Assembly (NCBI RefSeq): GCF_025421775.1
Contig: NZ_JAOEFX010000002.1
Coordinates: 434,001 to 498,000 of the forward strand
Reading direction: 5' to 3'
Length of the DNA stretch: 64,000 nt
Source of the DNA: Paenarthrobacter aurescens
GTDB lineage: Bacteria > Actinomycetota > Actinomycetes > Actinomycetales > Micrococcaceae
Shown one piece after another: positions 53,602 to 63,994 of the stretch. The notes beneath the pieces were generated by a model, which was given only the letters and a program-made list of their open reading frames with translations, had not been told where the DNA came from and made no database searches. The position numbers and the translations under genes were made by a program. The first letter of the stretch is position 1, and the number at the start of each line of letters is the position of its first letter.

Positions 53602-54252
53602 GTGCAGGGCATCAACGATTTCATCCTCGCCGCGGCGGAGCAGCCCTGGGTGTTGTTCCTGGTGCTGGCCTGCTGCGTGATAGATGGCTTCTTCCCACCT
53701 ATTCCCAGCGAATCCGTGGTGGTTGGCCTGAGCGCCGTGTCCGGGAGCAGCGGCTCGCCCAATGTATGGCTGCTCGGCGTGATGGCAGCCCTGGGGGCGT
53801 TCTCAGGGGACAACATCGCGTACATTATCGGCCGCCGCATCGGGATCCAGCGGTGGCGGTGGATGCGCACGCAGCGGATGCAAGGCGCTTTCCGTTGGGC
53901 AGGGAAGGAACTCCGACGCCGGTCGGCCTCGCTCATCATGGTGGCCCGCTTCATCCCCATTGGCAGGGTGGCCGTCAACCTGACGGCCGGTGCCACGCAC
54001 TTCCACCACCGACGCTTCGTGGCCCTCACGGCAATGTCCGCCGTCCTGTGGGCCACGTATTCGGTGATCCTGGGGTATTTCTTTGGCGTCTGGTTCGAGG
54101 ACAACCATCTCCTGGGTGCTGTCATAGCGATCGTGGTTGCCGTGATCCTGGGAATCATCATCGATCGGATCATCAGCAAAGTCCGTGGATCCGTGCCGTT
54201 GGATGGCAAGAACATCCCTGAGGAAGACGCCCCGACTCCACCCACGGTATGA
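53602..54252 (+). CDS. DedA family membrane protein (first of two)
   Basis: 216 aa. The DedA/SNARE-associated core is present: FFPPIPSESVVVGLSAVSG, GDNIAYIIGRRIG and RFIPIGRVAVNLTAGATHF, with the conserved Arg in the last. Four to five hydrophobic helices. DedA/UPF0126-like proteins are proposed to flip phospholipids or undecaprenyl phosphate. A gene of the same family follows at 54427, so they are tandem paralogues. GTG 53602 is preceded by AAGGAAA. Confidence 0.87.
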   Translation: MQGINDFILAAAEQPWVLFLVLACCVIDGFFPPIPSESVVVGLSAVSGSSGSPNVWLLGVMAALGAFSGDNIAYIIGRRIGIQRWRWMRTQRMQGAFRWAGKELRRRSASLIMVARFIPIGRVAVNLTAGATHFHHRRFVALTAMSAVLWATYSVILGYFFGVWFEDNHLLGAVIAIVVAVILGIIIDRIISKVRGSVPLDGKNIPEEDAPTPPTV

Positions 54253-54327
54253 CGCTTCAGGACCCGCAAGATCAGCCCGGCGGTTGACGACGGCACCTTC
54301 TCAGCACCTATAGCGTTAAGCGTGTGA

Positions 54328-54369
54328 TCCCAAGGCTGGGACGTAGCGAACGACGTCCCGGCCGTGGGA
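54328..54369. terminator. Hairpin between the two dedA genes
   Basis: TCCCAAGGCTGGGACGT (54328-54344) and ACGTCCCGGCCGTGGGA (54353-54369) pair at 15 of 17 positions with an 8-nt loop. The second dedA gene therefore probably has its own promoter. Confidence 0.6.
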
Positions 54370-54426
54370 CACTAGAGCGACTTCCGTCACACCGTCAAGT
54401 CATATTCGTCTAGGAGCTACCGCCGC

Positions 54427-55128
54427 GTGGAGTTTTTGAACCAAATGCTCGAGCATGCAGCCGGGCAGCCCTGGATATACCCGGTCCTGCTGGTCTTCTT
54501 CTTCATTGACGGATTCGCCACCATCCTTCCCAGCGAAACAGCCATTGTTGGCCTCTCGGCGCTGTCCCTTCACAGCGGAGAGCCCAACCTGTGGATCCTG
54601 GGAGCTACCGCTCTGGTAGGCGCCATGGCAGGCGACAACATGGCCTACATGCTGGGCCGGAAAATCGGCCTCACCCGTTGGAAATGGATGCGTCGGCCCA
54701 AGGTCCAGAAGATGTTCGCCTGGGCGCAGTACGAGCTGGACAAGCGCGGGGCGGTCCTGATTTTCACGGCCCGCTACATTCCGTGGGGCCGTGTGGCCGT
54801 GAACTACGTGGCCGGACAAACCGGTTTCCGCCACCGGACTTTCTTCTGGCTGGACGCCTTCGCCTGCATCACGTGGGTAGGTTACTCCATCGGTATCGGC
54901 CTCCTCGCAGGCCAGTGGGTGCATCACAACCCGCTCCTGGGCGTCGGCATCGCGGTTGCCTTCGCCGTGGTCCTTGGCATTGTGGTGGATCACGCCCTCC
55001 GCTGGTGGCACAAGTACCTGGAGAAGAAGGACCTCGCCAAGGAAGCTGCTGCCGGCACCCAAGTGGCAGCAGCCGATCCCGCAGAAAAGGCGATCGCCGG
55101 CGTCGACCTCTCCAAGCCTGCCAGCTAA
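54427..55128 (+). CDS. DedA family membrane protein (second of two)
   Basis: 233 aa. Same blocks as its neighbour: FATILPSETAIVGLSALSLH, GDNMAYMLGRKIGLTRWKWM and ARYIPWGRVAVNYVAGQTGF. The PPIP of the first copy is replaced by ILPS, and the C-terminus carries an Ala/Lys-rich cytoplasmic tail. It is clearly a diverged paralogue, not a recent duplicate. AGGAG lies about 10 nt before GTG 54427. Adenosine deaminase follows as a separate leaderless gene. Confidence 0.87.
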   Translation: MEFLNQMLEHAAGQPWIYPVLLVFFFIDGFATILPSETAIVGLSALSLHSGEPNLWILGATALVGAMAGDNMAYMLGRKIGLTRWKWMRRPKVQKMFAWAQYELDKRGAVLIFTARYIPWGRVAVNYVAGQTGFRHRTFFWLDAFACITWVGYSIGIGLLAGQWVHHNPLLGVGIAVAFAVVLGIVVDHALRWWHKYLEKKDLAKEAAAGTQVAAADPAEKAIAGVDLSKPAS

Positions 55129-55177
55129 CGCGACAGCAGTACCAAACCCGGAAGCTCGCTTGGGGACACCTGCACGT

Positions 55178-55183
55178 TAGTCT
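55178..55183 (+). promoter_or_regulatory. -10 element for leaderless adenosine deaminase transcript
   Basis: TAGTCT lies 6 nt before GTG 55190. Confidence 0.45.
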
Positions 55184-55189
55184 TGGTAC

Positions 55190-56332
55190 GTGACTGAGCC
55201 CATACTTGACGCCGCCCCTGCCCTCGACTTCGATCTGAAGAGCCTCCCCAAAGTCTCCCTGCATGACCACCTCGACGGAGGCCTCCGCCCCGCCACCATC
55301 ATCGAGCTCGCCGAGGCGGTGGGCCACACGCTGCCCTCCACCGACCCCGTTGCGCTGGGCGAGTGGTTCCGCGAGTCCGCTGACTCCGGCTCCTTGGTCC
55401 GATACCTCGAGACCTTTGACCACACCATTGCCGTCATGCAGACCAAGGAAGGCCTGTTCCGGGTTGCCAAGGAATTCGTGGAAGACCTGGCCGAGGACGG
55501 CGTCGTGTACGGCGAAGTCCGCTGGGCACCGGAGCAGCACCTGCAGAAGGGCTTGACCCTGGATGAGGTTGTTGAGGCGGTTCAGACGGGCCTTGAAGCC
55601 GGAGTGGACGCAGCCGAAGAGCGTGGCCAGCAGATCCAGGTGGGCCAGCTCATTACCGCCATGCGGCATGCTGACCGTGGCCAGGAAATCGCGGAGCTCG
55701 CCGTCCGCCACCGTGCCAATGGTGCCGTGGGCTTTGACATTGCCGGAGCTGAAGACGGCTTCCTGCCGTCCCGCTTCAAGGATGCCTTCACGTACCTCGC
55801 CGAAAACAACTTCCCGGCCACGGTCCACGCAGGCGAGGCCGCGGGCCTGGACAGCATCCAGTCGGCACTGGTTGATGGCCGCGCCCTGCGCCTGGGCCAC
55901 GGTGTGCGGATCGCCGAGGATATCTCGGTGGAGTTTGAAGACAATTCGGACGACGACGGCGAGGACACCATTGGCATGGTGACCATCGGCAGCGTCGCAG
56001 CCTGGGTCCGCGACCGCGGAATCGCCTTGGAAATCTGCCCGTCGTCCAACCTCCAGACCGGCGCCATCTCCGGCTTTGGCGAGGGCATCGAAAGCCACCC
56101 GGTGGATATGCTCTTCCAGCTCGGCTTCAACGTCACCATCAACACGGACAACCGCCTCATGAGTGGCGTCACCCTGACGGATGAGTTCGAACTGCTCGTG
56201 GAGACCTTCGACTACGACCTCGATGATCTGCTGGAACTGACGCTCAACGCCGCCGAGGCAGCTTTCCTGCCGCTGGACGAACGTGAAGCTTTGGTCGAGT
56301 ACATCAACGATGCCTACGCCAACCTCGGCTGA
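55190..56332 (+). CDS. add: Adenosine deaminase
   Basis: 380 aa TIM-barrel zinc enzyme. Metal and catalytic residues appear in SLHDHLDGGLRP (HxH, about residue 24), VHAGEAAG (catalytic His-Glu region), LRLGHGVRI, ICPSSNLQTG and INTDNRLMSG (metal Asp). The NTDN in place of NTDD is common in actinobacterial Add. It converts adenosine to inosine and complements the nucleoside importer cluster. It overlaps mazG by 23 nt. Confidence 0.93.
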   Translation: MTEPILDAAPALDFDLKSLPKVSLHDHLDGGLRPATIIELAEAVGHTLPSTDPVALGEWFRESADSGSLVRYLETFDHTIAVMQTKEGLFRVAKEFVEDLAEDGVVYGEVRWAPEQHLQKGLTLDEVVEAVQTGLEAGVDAAEERGQQIQVGQLITAMRHADRGQEIAELAVRHRANGAVGFDIAGAEDGFLPSRFKDAFTYLAENNFPATVHAGEAAGLDSIQSALVDGRALRLGHGVRIAEDISVEFEDNSDDDGEDTIGMVTIGSVAAWVRDRGIALEICPSSNLQTGAISGFGEGIESHPVDMLFQLGFNVTINTDNRLMSGVTLTDEFELLVETFDYDLDDLLELTLNAAEAAFLPLDEREALVEYINDAYANLG

Positions 56333-56999
56333 CACCGGCTCAAGCGGCTTGCCGGAGCTCATCCGGACAATAGCCGCCCTCCGGGAGCACTGCCCCTGGA
56401 TGGGTGCGCTGACACACGAGTCACTCGTCGAGTACTTGATCGAGGAAGCCTACGAAGTGGTGGAATCGATCGAGGCAGGTGCTGTTGACGATGAGCTCCG
56501 CGGCGAGCTGGGCGATGTACTGCTCCAGGTAGTGCTTCACGCCCGGCTCGCCGAAGAACGGGGCAGCTTTGACTTTGATGCAGTAGCACGCAGCATCACC
56601 GCCAAAATGGTCCGGCGAAACCAGCACGTCTTCAAAGCCGACGGTTCACTGCAGGAGAGTTTCCCGGCCAGTGTCGAGGAAATCATCGTCAAGTGGGACG
56701 CAGCCAAACGCGCGGAGAAGCCGGAGCGGGAGGACCCCTTCGAGGGCATTCCGCCGCACCTTCCGGCGTTGGCAGCGGCGCAAAAGTCCCTCGACCGGGC
56801 GGTACGCGCGGGCCTGGAGGTTGACGCGCAAGGTGCCTTGGCCGCCGTCGGACTTCCTGTCATCCCGGCCTCGGAAGAGGCCCTTGGCGAGCTGCTGCTC
56901 GCCGTCGTCGCCGGCGCCCGGGAGCAAGGACTCGACGCCGAACGGGCCCTCCGTTCCGCAGTTCGAACGTTTCAGACCAACCAGGCCCAACCTTCATGA
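56310..56999 (+). CDS. mazG: Nucleoside triphosphate pyrophosphohydrolase MazG
   Basis: 229 aa all-alpha NTP pyrophosphatase. REHCPWMGALTHESLVEYLI, EEAYEVVESIE and ELGDVLLQVVLHARLAEE contain the Glu/Asp residues that hold magnesium. It removes non-canonical NTPs. This version is short and single-domain, as in mycobacteria and arthrobacters. The position just upstream of eno is conserved in actinobacteria. ATG 56310 lies inside the end of add. Confidence 0.9.
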   Translation: MPTPTSADTGSSGLPELIRTIAALREHCPWMGALTHESLVEYLIEEAYEVVESIEAGAVDDELRGELGDVLLQVVLHARLAEERGSFDFDAVARSITAKMVRRNQHVFKADGSLQESFPASVEEIIVKWDAAKRAEKPEREDPFEGIPPHLPALAAAQKSLDRAVRAGLEVDAQGALAAVGLPVIPASEEALGELLLAVVAGAREQGLDAERALRSAVRTFQTNQAQPS

Positions 57000-57031
57000 C
57001 GTGAGTCTTTGGAAGTTGTTCCGTAACCTAA

Positions 57032-58396
<1,365 letters not shown>

Positions 58397-58415
58397 CATT
58401 CCGCAAAAACAGCTG

Positions 58416-58455
58416 ACCGGTGGCTATGGTGGAAAGACCATGGCCACCGGTTCTG
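58416..58455 (+). terminator. Intrinsic terminator after eno
   Basis: ACCGGTGGCTATGGT (58416-58430) pairs with ACCATGGCCACCGGT (58437-58451), one T-G wobble, 6-nt loop, followed by TCTGTTT. Confidence 0.8.
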
Positions 58456-58528
58456 TTTAACGCTGGCCAGATCAGGAAAAGCACGCGCAGCAACCCGCCA
58501 GGCAAGCACCGGGCATTACAGGAGTGTC

Positions 58529-59323
58529 ATGGCCACCCGTCGTCCAAAGGTACCCAGGGCCGACGCCCTGGGCGGTCCGTCCGGTGCAGGCCGTCCAGCA
58601 GGTGCAGGCCGTCCATCCAGCGACACACGGAATCCCGGTGCCACGCCACGTGGTGCCACCACGGGTTCTGGCGGTGCAGGTTCTGGCGCAGGTTCTGACG
58701 GTGCAGACGTCATCAAAGCGGAGTTTGGCGGCACGCGAGTCACGTCAAAACCATCCACTCCGGCAGCGGCTGCCAAAGCGTCGGACCCCACCAAGGGCTC
58801 GGCTGGCTCGAAGGGTCCCGCAGGCAGCAGGACCTCTACTCCAAGGAAGCCAGGGGGGACTTCGGCGAAGCCCGCGGACAAGGCGTCGGACAAGCCGGGC
58901 CCCGGAGCCAAGGATGACCGCGAGCTGGATCCCGTACCGGCGAAGGCGTTCTCCGGACGGATGCTGGCATTGGCCGTCGTCATGATTGCCATCACCATCA
59001 TGCTGGCTCCCACGGTGAAGATCTTCCTGGAGAAACGCGCCGAAATTTCCGCTCTGGAAGCCGAGATTGCCGGCCGGAAAGCGGAGCAAACCGAGCTGAA
59101 TAAACAGCTCTCCCGGTGGCAGGACCCCAACTACGTGAAACAGCAGGCCCGCGACCGCATTAACATGGTTATGCCGGGTGAAACAGGTTACTGGGTGTTT
59201 GGGGGAGAAGAAGCCGCCGGCACGCCGGGTGGCCGCACCGGCTCCGGATCGTCTGCAAACCCGGAGAACCTGCCCTGGGTGGATGCTCTCTGGGAGTCAA
59301 TCAGACGATCGGCAACTGACTAG
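58529..59323 (+). CDS. FtsB/DivIC-like septum formation initiator
   Basis: 264 aa. The first 145 residues are disordered and rich in Gly, Ser, Pro and Lys. A single transmembrane helix follows (MLALAVVMIAITIMLAPTV), then a coiled coil (EKRAEISALEAEIAGRKAEQ) and DPNYVKQQARDRINMVMPGE, the FtsB/DivIC motif. It acts in the divisome with FtsQ and FtsL. The long N-terminal tail is typical of actinobacterial forms and occupies the cytoplasm. Preceded by the eno terminator, so it probably has its own promoter. Confidence 0.87.
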   Translation: MATRRPKVPRADALGGPSGAGRPAGAGRPSSDTRNPGATPRGATTGSGGAGSGAGSDGADVIKAEFGGTRVTSKPSTPAAAAKASDPTKGSAGSKGPAGSRTSTPRKPGGTSAKPADKASDKPGPGAKDDRELDPVPAKAFSGRMLALAVVMIAITIMLAPTVKIFLEKRAEISALEAEIAGRKAEQTELNKQLSRWQDPNYVKQQARDRINMVMPGETGYWVFGGEEAAGTPGGRTGSGSSANPENLPWVDALWESIRRSATD

Positions 59324-59328
59324 ACGCG

Positions 59329-60072
59329 GTGCCCACCGCCGTCGTGTCCGCAGTGGACACGGCAACAAGGGCAGGAAGGGTGGCAGCGCAAGTGGAAGAG
59401 AACACGGCAGCCGTGCCGCAGGAATCCCGCCAGCCATCAGCACACGATCTTGAGGTCCTGAGCCGACAGCTCGGCCGGCCCGTCCGGGACGTCGTTGAGA
59501 TCCCGGCACGATGCGTATGCGGCAATCCGCTGGTGGCGGCCACCGCACCGAGGCTCAGTAACGGAACACCGTTCCCCACCACCTTCTATCTGACCCACCC
59601 CGTCATCACCTCCGCAGTGTCGCGGCTTGAAGCGGGCGGGCTCATGAATGAGATGAACGAGCGGCTGACAGCCGACCAGGAGTTGGCCAGGGCCTACCAG
59701 GGGGCCCACGAGTCCTACCTGCAGGCCCGTAACGACATCGCCGGTCGCTCCGGCACCGGCGCGGTACCCGAGATCGATGGAATCTCCGCCGGCGGCATGC
59801 CGACGCGCGTGAAGTGCCTCCATGTCCTGGTGGGTCATTCGCTGGCTGCCGGGCCCGGCGTCAACCCGCTGGGGGACCAGGCCCTCGAATCCATTTCGGA
59901 GTGGTGGACCAAAGACCGTTGCTACTGTGATGGCGCGTGGGACACAGCGGGCGAGGCTCCTTCCCGGGACTTGAGCCGCCATGGCCCGCAAGGATTGCCG
60001 GACATTGTTGGGCGCCCTGCCCCCGTGCGGAAACCCAGGACCGCCGTCGGCGAACCGGAAGGCACTGCATGA
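59329..60072 (+). CDS. DUF501 domain-containing protein
   Basis: 247 aa. The conserved DUF501 core runs from RQLGRPVRDVVEIPARCVCG to ESISEWWTKDRCYC, with cysteines in CVCGNP and CLHVLVGHSLAAGPGVNPLG. Cys and His residues suggest metal binding, but function is unknown. The gene begins 5 nt after the ftsB-like gene and overlaps ppx by 4 nt (ATGA), the conserved actinobacterial order. GTG 59329 used as start. Confidence 0.85.
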   Translation: MPTAVVSAVDTATRAGRVAAQVEENTAAVPQESRQPSAHDLEVLSRQLGRPVRDVVEIPARCVCGNPLVAATAPRLSNGTPFPTTFYLTHPVITSAVSRLEAGGLMNEMNERLTADQELARAYQGAHESYLQARNDIAGRSGTGAVPEIDGISAGGMPTRVKCLHVLVGHSLAAGPGVNPLGDQALESISEWWTKDRCYCDGAWDTAGEAPSRDLSRHGPQGLPDIVGRPAPVRKPRTAVGEPEGTA

Positions 60073-61025
60073 GCCGCGTGGCAGCAATCGACTGCGGAAC
60101 CAACTCGATCCGCCTCCTCATCGCAGATGTTGCGGCAAACGGAGCGTCAAGCCCGTTGGCCGACGTCGTTCGCGACATGCGGGTGGTCCGGCTGGGCCAG
60201 GGTGTTGACGCTACGGGTGAACTGGCACCCGAGGCCTTGGAACGCACGTTCGCAGCAACGCGTGATTACGCCGAACTCATCAAGGAGCACGGTGCCGCGC
60301 GCGTTCGTTTCGCAGCGACGTCCGCTACCCGCGACGCACGCAACCGTCAAGTTTTCGTGGACGGCATCCGGGACCTGCTGGGCGTGGAACCTGAGGTTAT
60401 TTCCGGTGACGAGGAAGCAGCGCTTTCCTTCGCCGGCGCCAGCAGCGTCCTGCCCGCGACAGGGGAGGACGCCATCCTGGTGGTGGACCTTGGCGGAGGC
60501 AGCACCGAATTCGTCCTGGGCGACTCCAACGGCGTCATCGCGGCACGCTCGGTGGATATTGGTTGCGTGAGGCTCACTGAACGCCACCTTCGCAGCGATC
60601 CGCCCACTTCTGCGCAAATCGCCGCAGCAGAGGCCGACGTCGATGCCGCACTTGATCTTGCCGGGCAGGCGGTGCCGCTTGACCGCGCCACGGCTGTGGT
60701 TGGCGTGGCAGGGTCCATCACCACCATCACGGCGCACGCGCTGGGGCTGAGCAAGTACCAGCCTGAACGGATCCATGGCGCGTCCCTGGACCTCCAGACC
60801 ATCAGTGATGCCTGCACCAGCCTGTTGGAAATGACGCGGGACGAACGCGCAGCACTTCCGTACATGCACCCAGGCCGCGTGGACGTCATTGGCGCGGGCG
60901 CGCTGGTGTGGCGCCGCATCCTTGACAGGCTGTCCACGGTCAGCCACGGCCGCATCACCACGGCGGTCTCGAGTGAGCATGACATCCTGGACGGCATTGC
61001 CCTCAGCATCCGGGATGCCGAATGA
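60069..61025 (+). CDS. Ppx/GppA family exopolyphosphatase
   Basis: 318 aa, actin-like ATPase fold. AIDCGTNSIRLLIADV at the N-terminus (phosphate 1), SGDEEAALSFAGAS and VVDLGGGSTEFVLGD (phosphate 2 region) are the family motifs. It hydrolyses polyphosphate or guanosine pentaphosphate. The short, single-domain length matches the actinobacterial Ppx1/2 type. It overlaps DUF501 by 4 nt and the subtilase by 4 nt, so the three genes are translationally linked. Confidence 0.92.
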   Translation: MSRVAAIDCGTNSIRLLIADVAANGASSPLADVVRDMRVVRLGQGVDATGELAPEALERTFAATRDYAELIKEHGAARVRFAATSATRDARNRQVFVDGIRDLLGVEPEVISGDEEAALSFAGASSVLPATGEDAILVVDLGGGSTEFVLGDSNGVIAARSVDIGCVRLTERHLRSDPPTSAQIAAAEADVDAALDLAGQAVPLDRATAVVGVAGSITTITAHALGLSKYQPERIHGASLDLQTISDACTSLLEMTRDERAALPYMHPGRVDVIGAGALVWRRILDRLSTVSHGRITTAVSSEHDILDGIALSIRDAE

Positions 61026-62410
61026 CATTACGCTACCGACGTACCCTCTCCGCTGCCTTGGCCTCGGCCCTGGCCGGTGGGGCGCTGGCCGGTGCACTGT
61101 TGACGGCTCCGGCCGCCAACGCAGATGCCTGGCGCGACAAGGAGTTCTGGCTCAAGGAAACGGGAGTCACCAACGCCTGGCAGGTATCCAAGGGGGCTGG
61201 AGTCAAGGTTGCCATCATCGATAGCGGCATTGATGGAAACCACCCTGACCTGAAGGGCGTCGTGGTCGGAGGGACGGACGTCTCAGGAGCCGGGGCACCC
61301 AATGGGCAGAAAAGCATCGGCGCCAAGACCGAGCACGGGACCCTGGTAGCCACCATGCTCGCCGGGCGCGGACACACCACGCCCACCGCATCACCATCAC
61401 CCTCGGCCAGCGCACCGCCGGCACCGCCCACCACGCCTCCCGCCGGAGGGCCGGACGGGATCGTGGGCGTCGCGCCCGAAGCGGAGATCCTCGCGGTCTC
61501 AACCTGGCTCGGCTCGCCCAATCCAGGCGGCAAGACGGACCAGGAACAGATCCCGGATGCCGTTCGGTGGGCAGTGGACAACGGTGCCAAGGTCATCAAC
61601 ATCTCCTTGGGCAGTACATCGCCCGACTGGCCCCAGAGCTGGGATGCAGCGTTCCTTTATGCCGAGCAGAAGGACGTGGTGATTGTCGCCGCCGCGGGCA
61701 ACCGGGTGGGTGGCAATATCCAGGTCGGAGCGCCGGCAACCATCCCCGGCGTCCTCACTGTCGCCGGACTGGACGGCGAAGGGCGGGCCAGCGTGGATTC
61801 CTCGTCACAAGGCATCAGCATCGGCGTAGCGGCTCCCGCAGAGAAACTGGTAGGCGGCATTCCGGGAGGTGCGTATGCCGAATGGGCGGGAACGTCCGGA
61901 GCGGCGCCCATCGTTTCCGGTGTGGCTGCACTCATCCGATCCAAATGGCCGGAGATGAGCGCCACCCAGGTCATCAACAGGATTGTGTCCACGGCCAAGG
62001 ATGCGGGGGCGCCTGGGAAGGACCCGCTGTATGGCTATGGGATCCTGAACGCCGAGGCTGCGCTGAAGGAGGAAGTACCCACCACCAGCAGCAATCCCCT
62101 GGGGTCGATAGCAGACTGGATACGTGTCCATCGCCGTGGTGACTTCAGTACGCCTTCGCAGGCGCCCGTAGAGAGTCCTACCAGCGCAGCACCCACGCTT
62201 GCCGATCCGACTGTTCCTGCTGCCAAGACGCCGGCGACCATGGATGAAGCCCTTCCTGCCGTCGTCGTGCTTGGCTTTGGAGCGCTTTTCATCGCGCTCG
62301 TGACAGGTGCTGCGATCCAGCTGCGGAGGGTCTCCAGAAACCCTCCAGCTGTTGCCGAGGAAGCTGAAACTGGAGTGTTGCAGGCGGTTGATCCGCCGGC
62401 CAAGACGTAG
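61022..62410 (+). CDS. Membrane-anchored S8 subtilisin-like protease
   Basis: 462 aa. A signal peptide (ALASALAGGALAGALLTAPA) is followed by a peptidase S8 domain with Asp in AIIDSGIDGNHPDL (about residue 67), His in KTEHGTLVATML (about 104) and Ser in AGTSGAAPIVSG (about 300). A Pro/Ser/Thr-rich insertion (about residues 119-140) follows the His motif. Near the C-terminus is a linker and one transmembrane helix (VVVLGFGALFIALVTGAAIQ), the layout of mycosins. No type VII secretion genes are seen nearby. It overlaps ppx by 4 nt. Confidence 0.88.
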   Translation: MTLRYRRTLSAALASALAGGALAGALLTAPAANADAWRDKEFWLKETGVTNAWQVSKGAGVKVAIIDSGIDGNHPDLKGVVVGGTDVSGAGAPNGQKSIGAKTEHGTLVATMLAGRGHTTPTASPSPSASAPPAPPTTPPAGGPDGIVGVAPEAEILAVSTWLGSPNPGGKTDQEQIPDAVRWAVDNGAKVINISLGSTSPDWPQSWDAAFLYAEQKDVVIVAAAGNRVGGNIQVGAPATIPGVLTVAGLDGEGRASVDSSSQGISIGVAAPAEKLVGGIPGGAYAEWAGTSGAAPIVSGVAALIRSKWPEMSATQVINRIVSTAKDAGAPGKDPLYGYGILNAEAALKEEVPTTSSNPLGSIADWIRVHRRGDFSTPSQAPVESPTSAAPTLADPTVPAAKTPATMDEALPAVVVLGFGALFIALVTGAAIQLRRVSRNPPAVAEEAETGVLQAVDPPAKT

Positions 62411-62436
62411 TTAGTGAAGATTTTCACAAAGTACTG

Positions 62437-62442
62437 TATTCT
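62437..62442 (+). promoter_or_regulatory. -10 element for leaderless ndh transcript
   Basis: TATTCT lies 6 nt before ATG 62449. Confidence 0.5.
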
Positions 62443-62448
62443 GGTTTC

Positions 62449-63903
62449 ATGGCAACCACCCCAGAGCTCATTGACCGTCCCCGGGTTCTCGTCGTCGGCG
62501 GCGGCTACGTCGGACTGTACGTAGCACTCAAACTGCAGAAGAAGATCGCGAACGCGGGCGGCATCGTCACCGTCGTTGATCCACTGCCGTACATGACCTA
62601 CCAGCCCTTCCTTCCGGAAGTAGCCGGTGGCAACATCGAGGCACGCCACGCCGTCGTCTCCCACCGTCAGCACCTCAAGCAGACTGAGCTCATCCAGGGC
62701 CGCGTCACCAGCATCGACCATGCCAACCGGACCGCGGTCATCGCCCCGTCCGACGGCGGCGACAACTTCGAAATCCCGTACTTCGACGTTGTTATTGCAG
62801 CAGGCGCCATCACCCGTACCTTCCCCATCAAGGGCCTCGCGGACAAGGGCATCGGCCTGAAGACCATCGAGGAAGCCGTTGCACTGCGCAACAAGGTGCT
62901 GGAGCGCATTGAAGCCGCTTCCACCATGACCGACCCCGCAGAGCGCGCCAAAGCACTGACCTTCGTTGTTGTCGGTGGCGGCTTCGCCGGCATCGAGTGC
63001 CTCACCGAAATGGAAGACCTCGCCCGCGCCGCGGTCCGCAACAACCCGCGCATCCGTCAGGAAGAAGTCCGCTTCATCCTGGTCGAAGCCATGGGCCGCA
63101 TCATGCCCGAGGTCACCGCTTCGCAGGCCGAGTGGGTTGTGGAGCACCTCCGCAGCCGCGGCATTGAAGTTCTCCTCAACACCTCCCTGGACAGCGCCGA
63201 GGGCAACCTCAAGCTGATCAACCTCCCGGACAAGACCCCGGCCCAGGAAGTTGAAGCCGACACCCTGGTATGGGCTGCAGGCGTGCAGGCCAACCCGATG
63301 ATCCGCTCCACCGACTTCCCGCTGGAACCGCGTGGCCGCGTCCGCGTTCTCCCGGACCTCCGCATTGCAGGCGACGAAGGCATCATCGAGAACGCCTGGG
63401 CAGCCGGCGATATCGCTGCTGTCCCGGACCTCACAGGCAAGGGCCTGCCGGACGGCACCTGCGTCCCCAACGCCCAGCACGCTCTTCGCCAGGCCAAGAA
63501 GCTCGCCAAGAACCTCTGGGCTTCCCGCTGGGACAAGCCGCTGCACGACTACAAGCACAAGAACCTTGGTGCTGTTGCCGGTTTCGGCGAGTGGAAGGGT
63601 GTCGCCAACATCAACCTGCTCGGCCGCATCGGACTCAAGGGCGGCCTCGCCTGGCTGGCACACCGTGGCTACCACGGTATGGCTATGCCCACGGTTGAGC
63701 GCAAGTTCCGCGTGGTCTTCGGCTGGATCCTGGCCTTCTTCGCTGGCCGCGACACCACCCAGCTGATCGACCTCGACAACCCGCGCGGTGCCTTCGTGGC
63801 AGCAGCGACGCCGGCTCCCAAGCCCGCAGCTGCTCCGGCGCCGGTGGAAGCCAAGCCCGTTGCCGAAGAGGTCAAGACTCCGGTAACTGCTGACGCCAAG
63901 TAG
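62449..63903 (+). CDS. ndh: Type II NADH dehydrogenase (NDH-2)
   Basis: 484 aa flavoprotein. FAD site VLVVGGGYVGLYVALKLQ and NADH site FVVVGGGFAGIECLTEME; the quinone-side AAGDIAAVPDLTGKG and CVPNAQHALRQAK motifs are characteristic of NDH-2. A C-terminal amphipathic or membrane region (VVFGWILAFFAGRDTTQL) attaches it to the inner face. It passes electrons from NADH to menaquinone without pumping protons. The tail is rich in Ala, Pro, Lys and Val. Confidence 0.92.
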   Translation: MATTPELIDRPRVLVVGGGYVGLYVALKLQKKIANAGGIVTVVDPLPYMTYQPFLPEVAGGNIEARHAVVSHRQHLKQTELIQGRVTSIDHANRTAVIAPSDGGDNFEIPYFDVVIAAGAITRTFPIKGLADKGIGLKTIEEAVALRNKVLERIEAASTMTDPAERAKALTFVVVGGGFAGIECLTEMEDLARAAVRNNPRIRQEEVRFILVEAMGRIMPEVTASQAEWVVEHLRSRGIEVLLNTSLDSAEGNLKLINLPDKTPAQEVEADTLVWAAGVQANPMIRSTDFPLEPRGRVRVLPDLRIAGDEGIIENAWAAGDIAAVPDLTGKGLPDGTCVPNAQHALRQAKKLAKNLWASRWDKPLHDYKHKNLGAVAGFGEWKGVANINLLGRIGLKGGLAWLAHRGYHGMAMPTVERKFRVVFGWILAFFAGRDTTQLIDLDNPRGAFVAAATPAPKPAAAPAPVEAKPVAEEVKTPVTADAK

Positions 63904-63911
63904 TACACGCA

Positions 63912-63952
63912 CGACGGCGGCCGCCCCCCCCTGAGGGGAGTGGTCGCCGTCG
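63912..63952 (+). terminator. Intrinsic terminator after ndh
   Basis: CGACGGCG (63912-63919) pairs with CGCCGTCG (63945-63952). C-rich and G-rich runs inside extend the stem, and GCGTTTAA follows. Confidence 0.65.
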
Positions 63953-63982
63953 GCGTTTAAGCAGGTGGGTTACCCGCGCCCC

Positions 63983-63988
63983 TAGACT
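63983..63988 (+). promoter_or_regulatory. -10 element for leaderless gene at window edge
   Basis: TAGACT lies 6 nt before ATG 63995. Confidence 0.4.
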
Positions 63989-63994
63989 GTTTCC

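Noticed and set aside
62035..63912. 625-codon open frame antisense to ndh and the subtilase
   Set aside because: Codon-bias shadow of two clear genes; composition is low-complexity and no motif is present.
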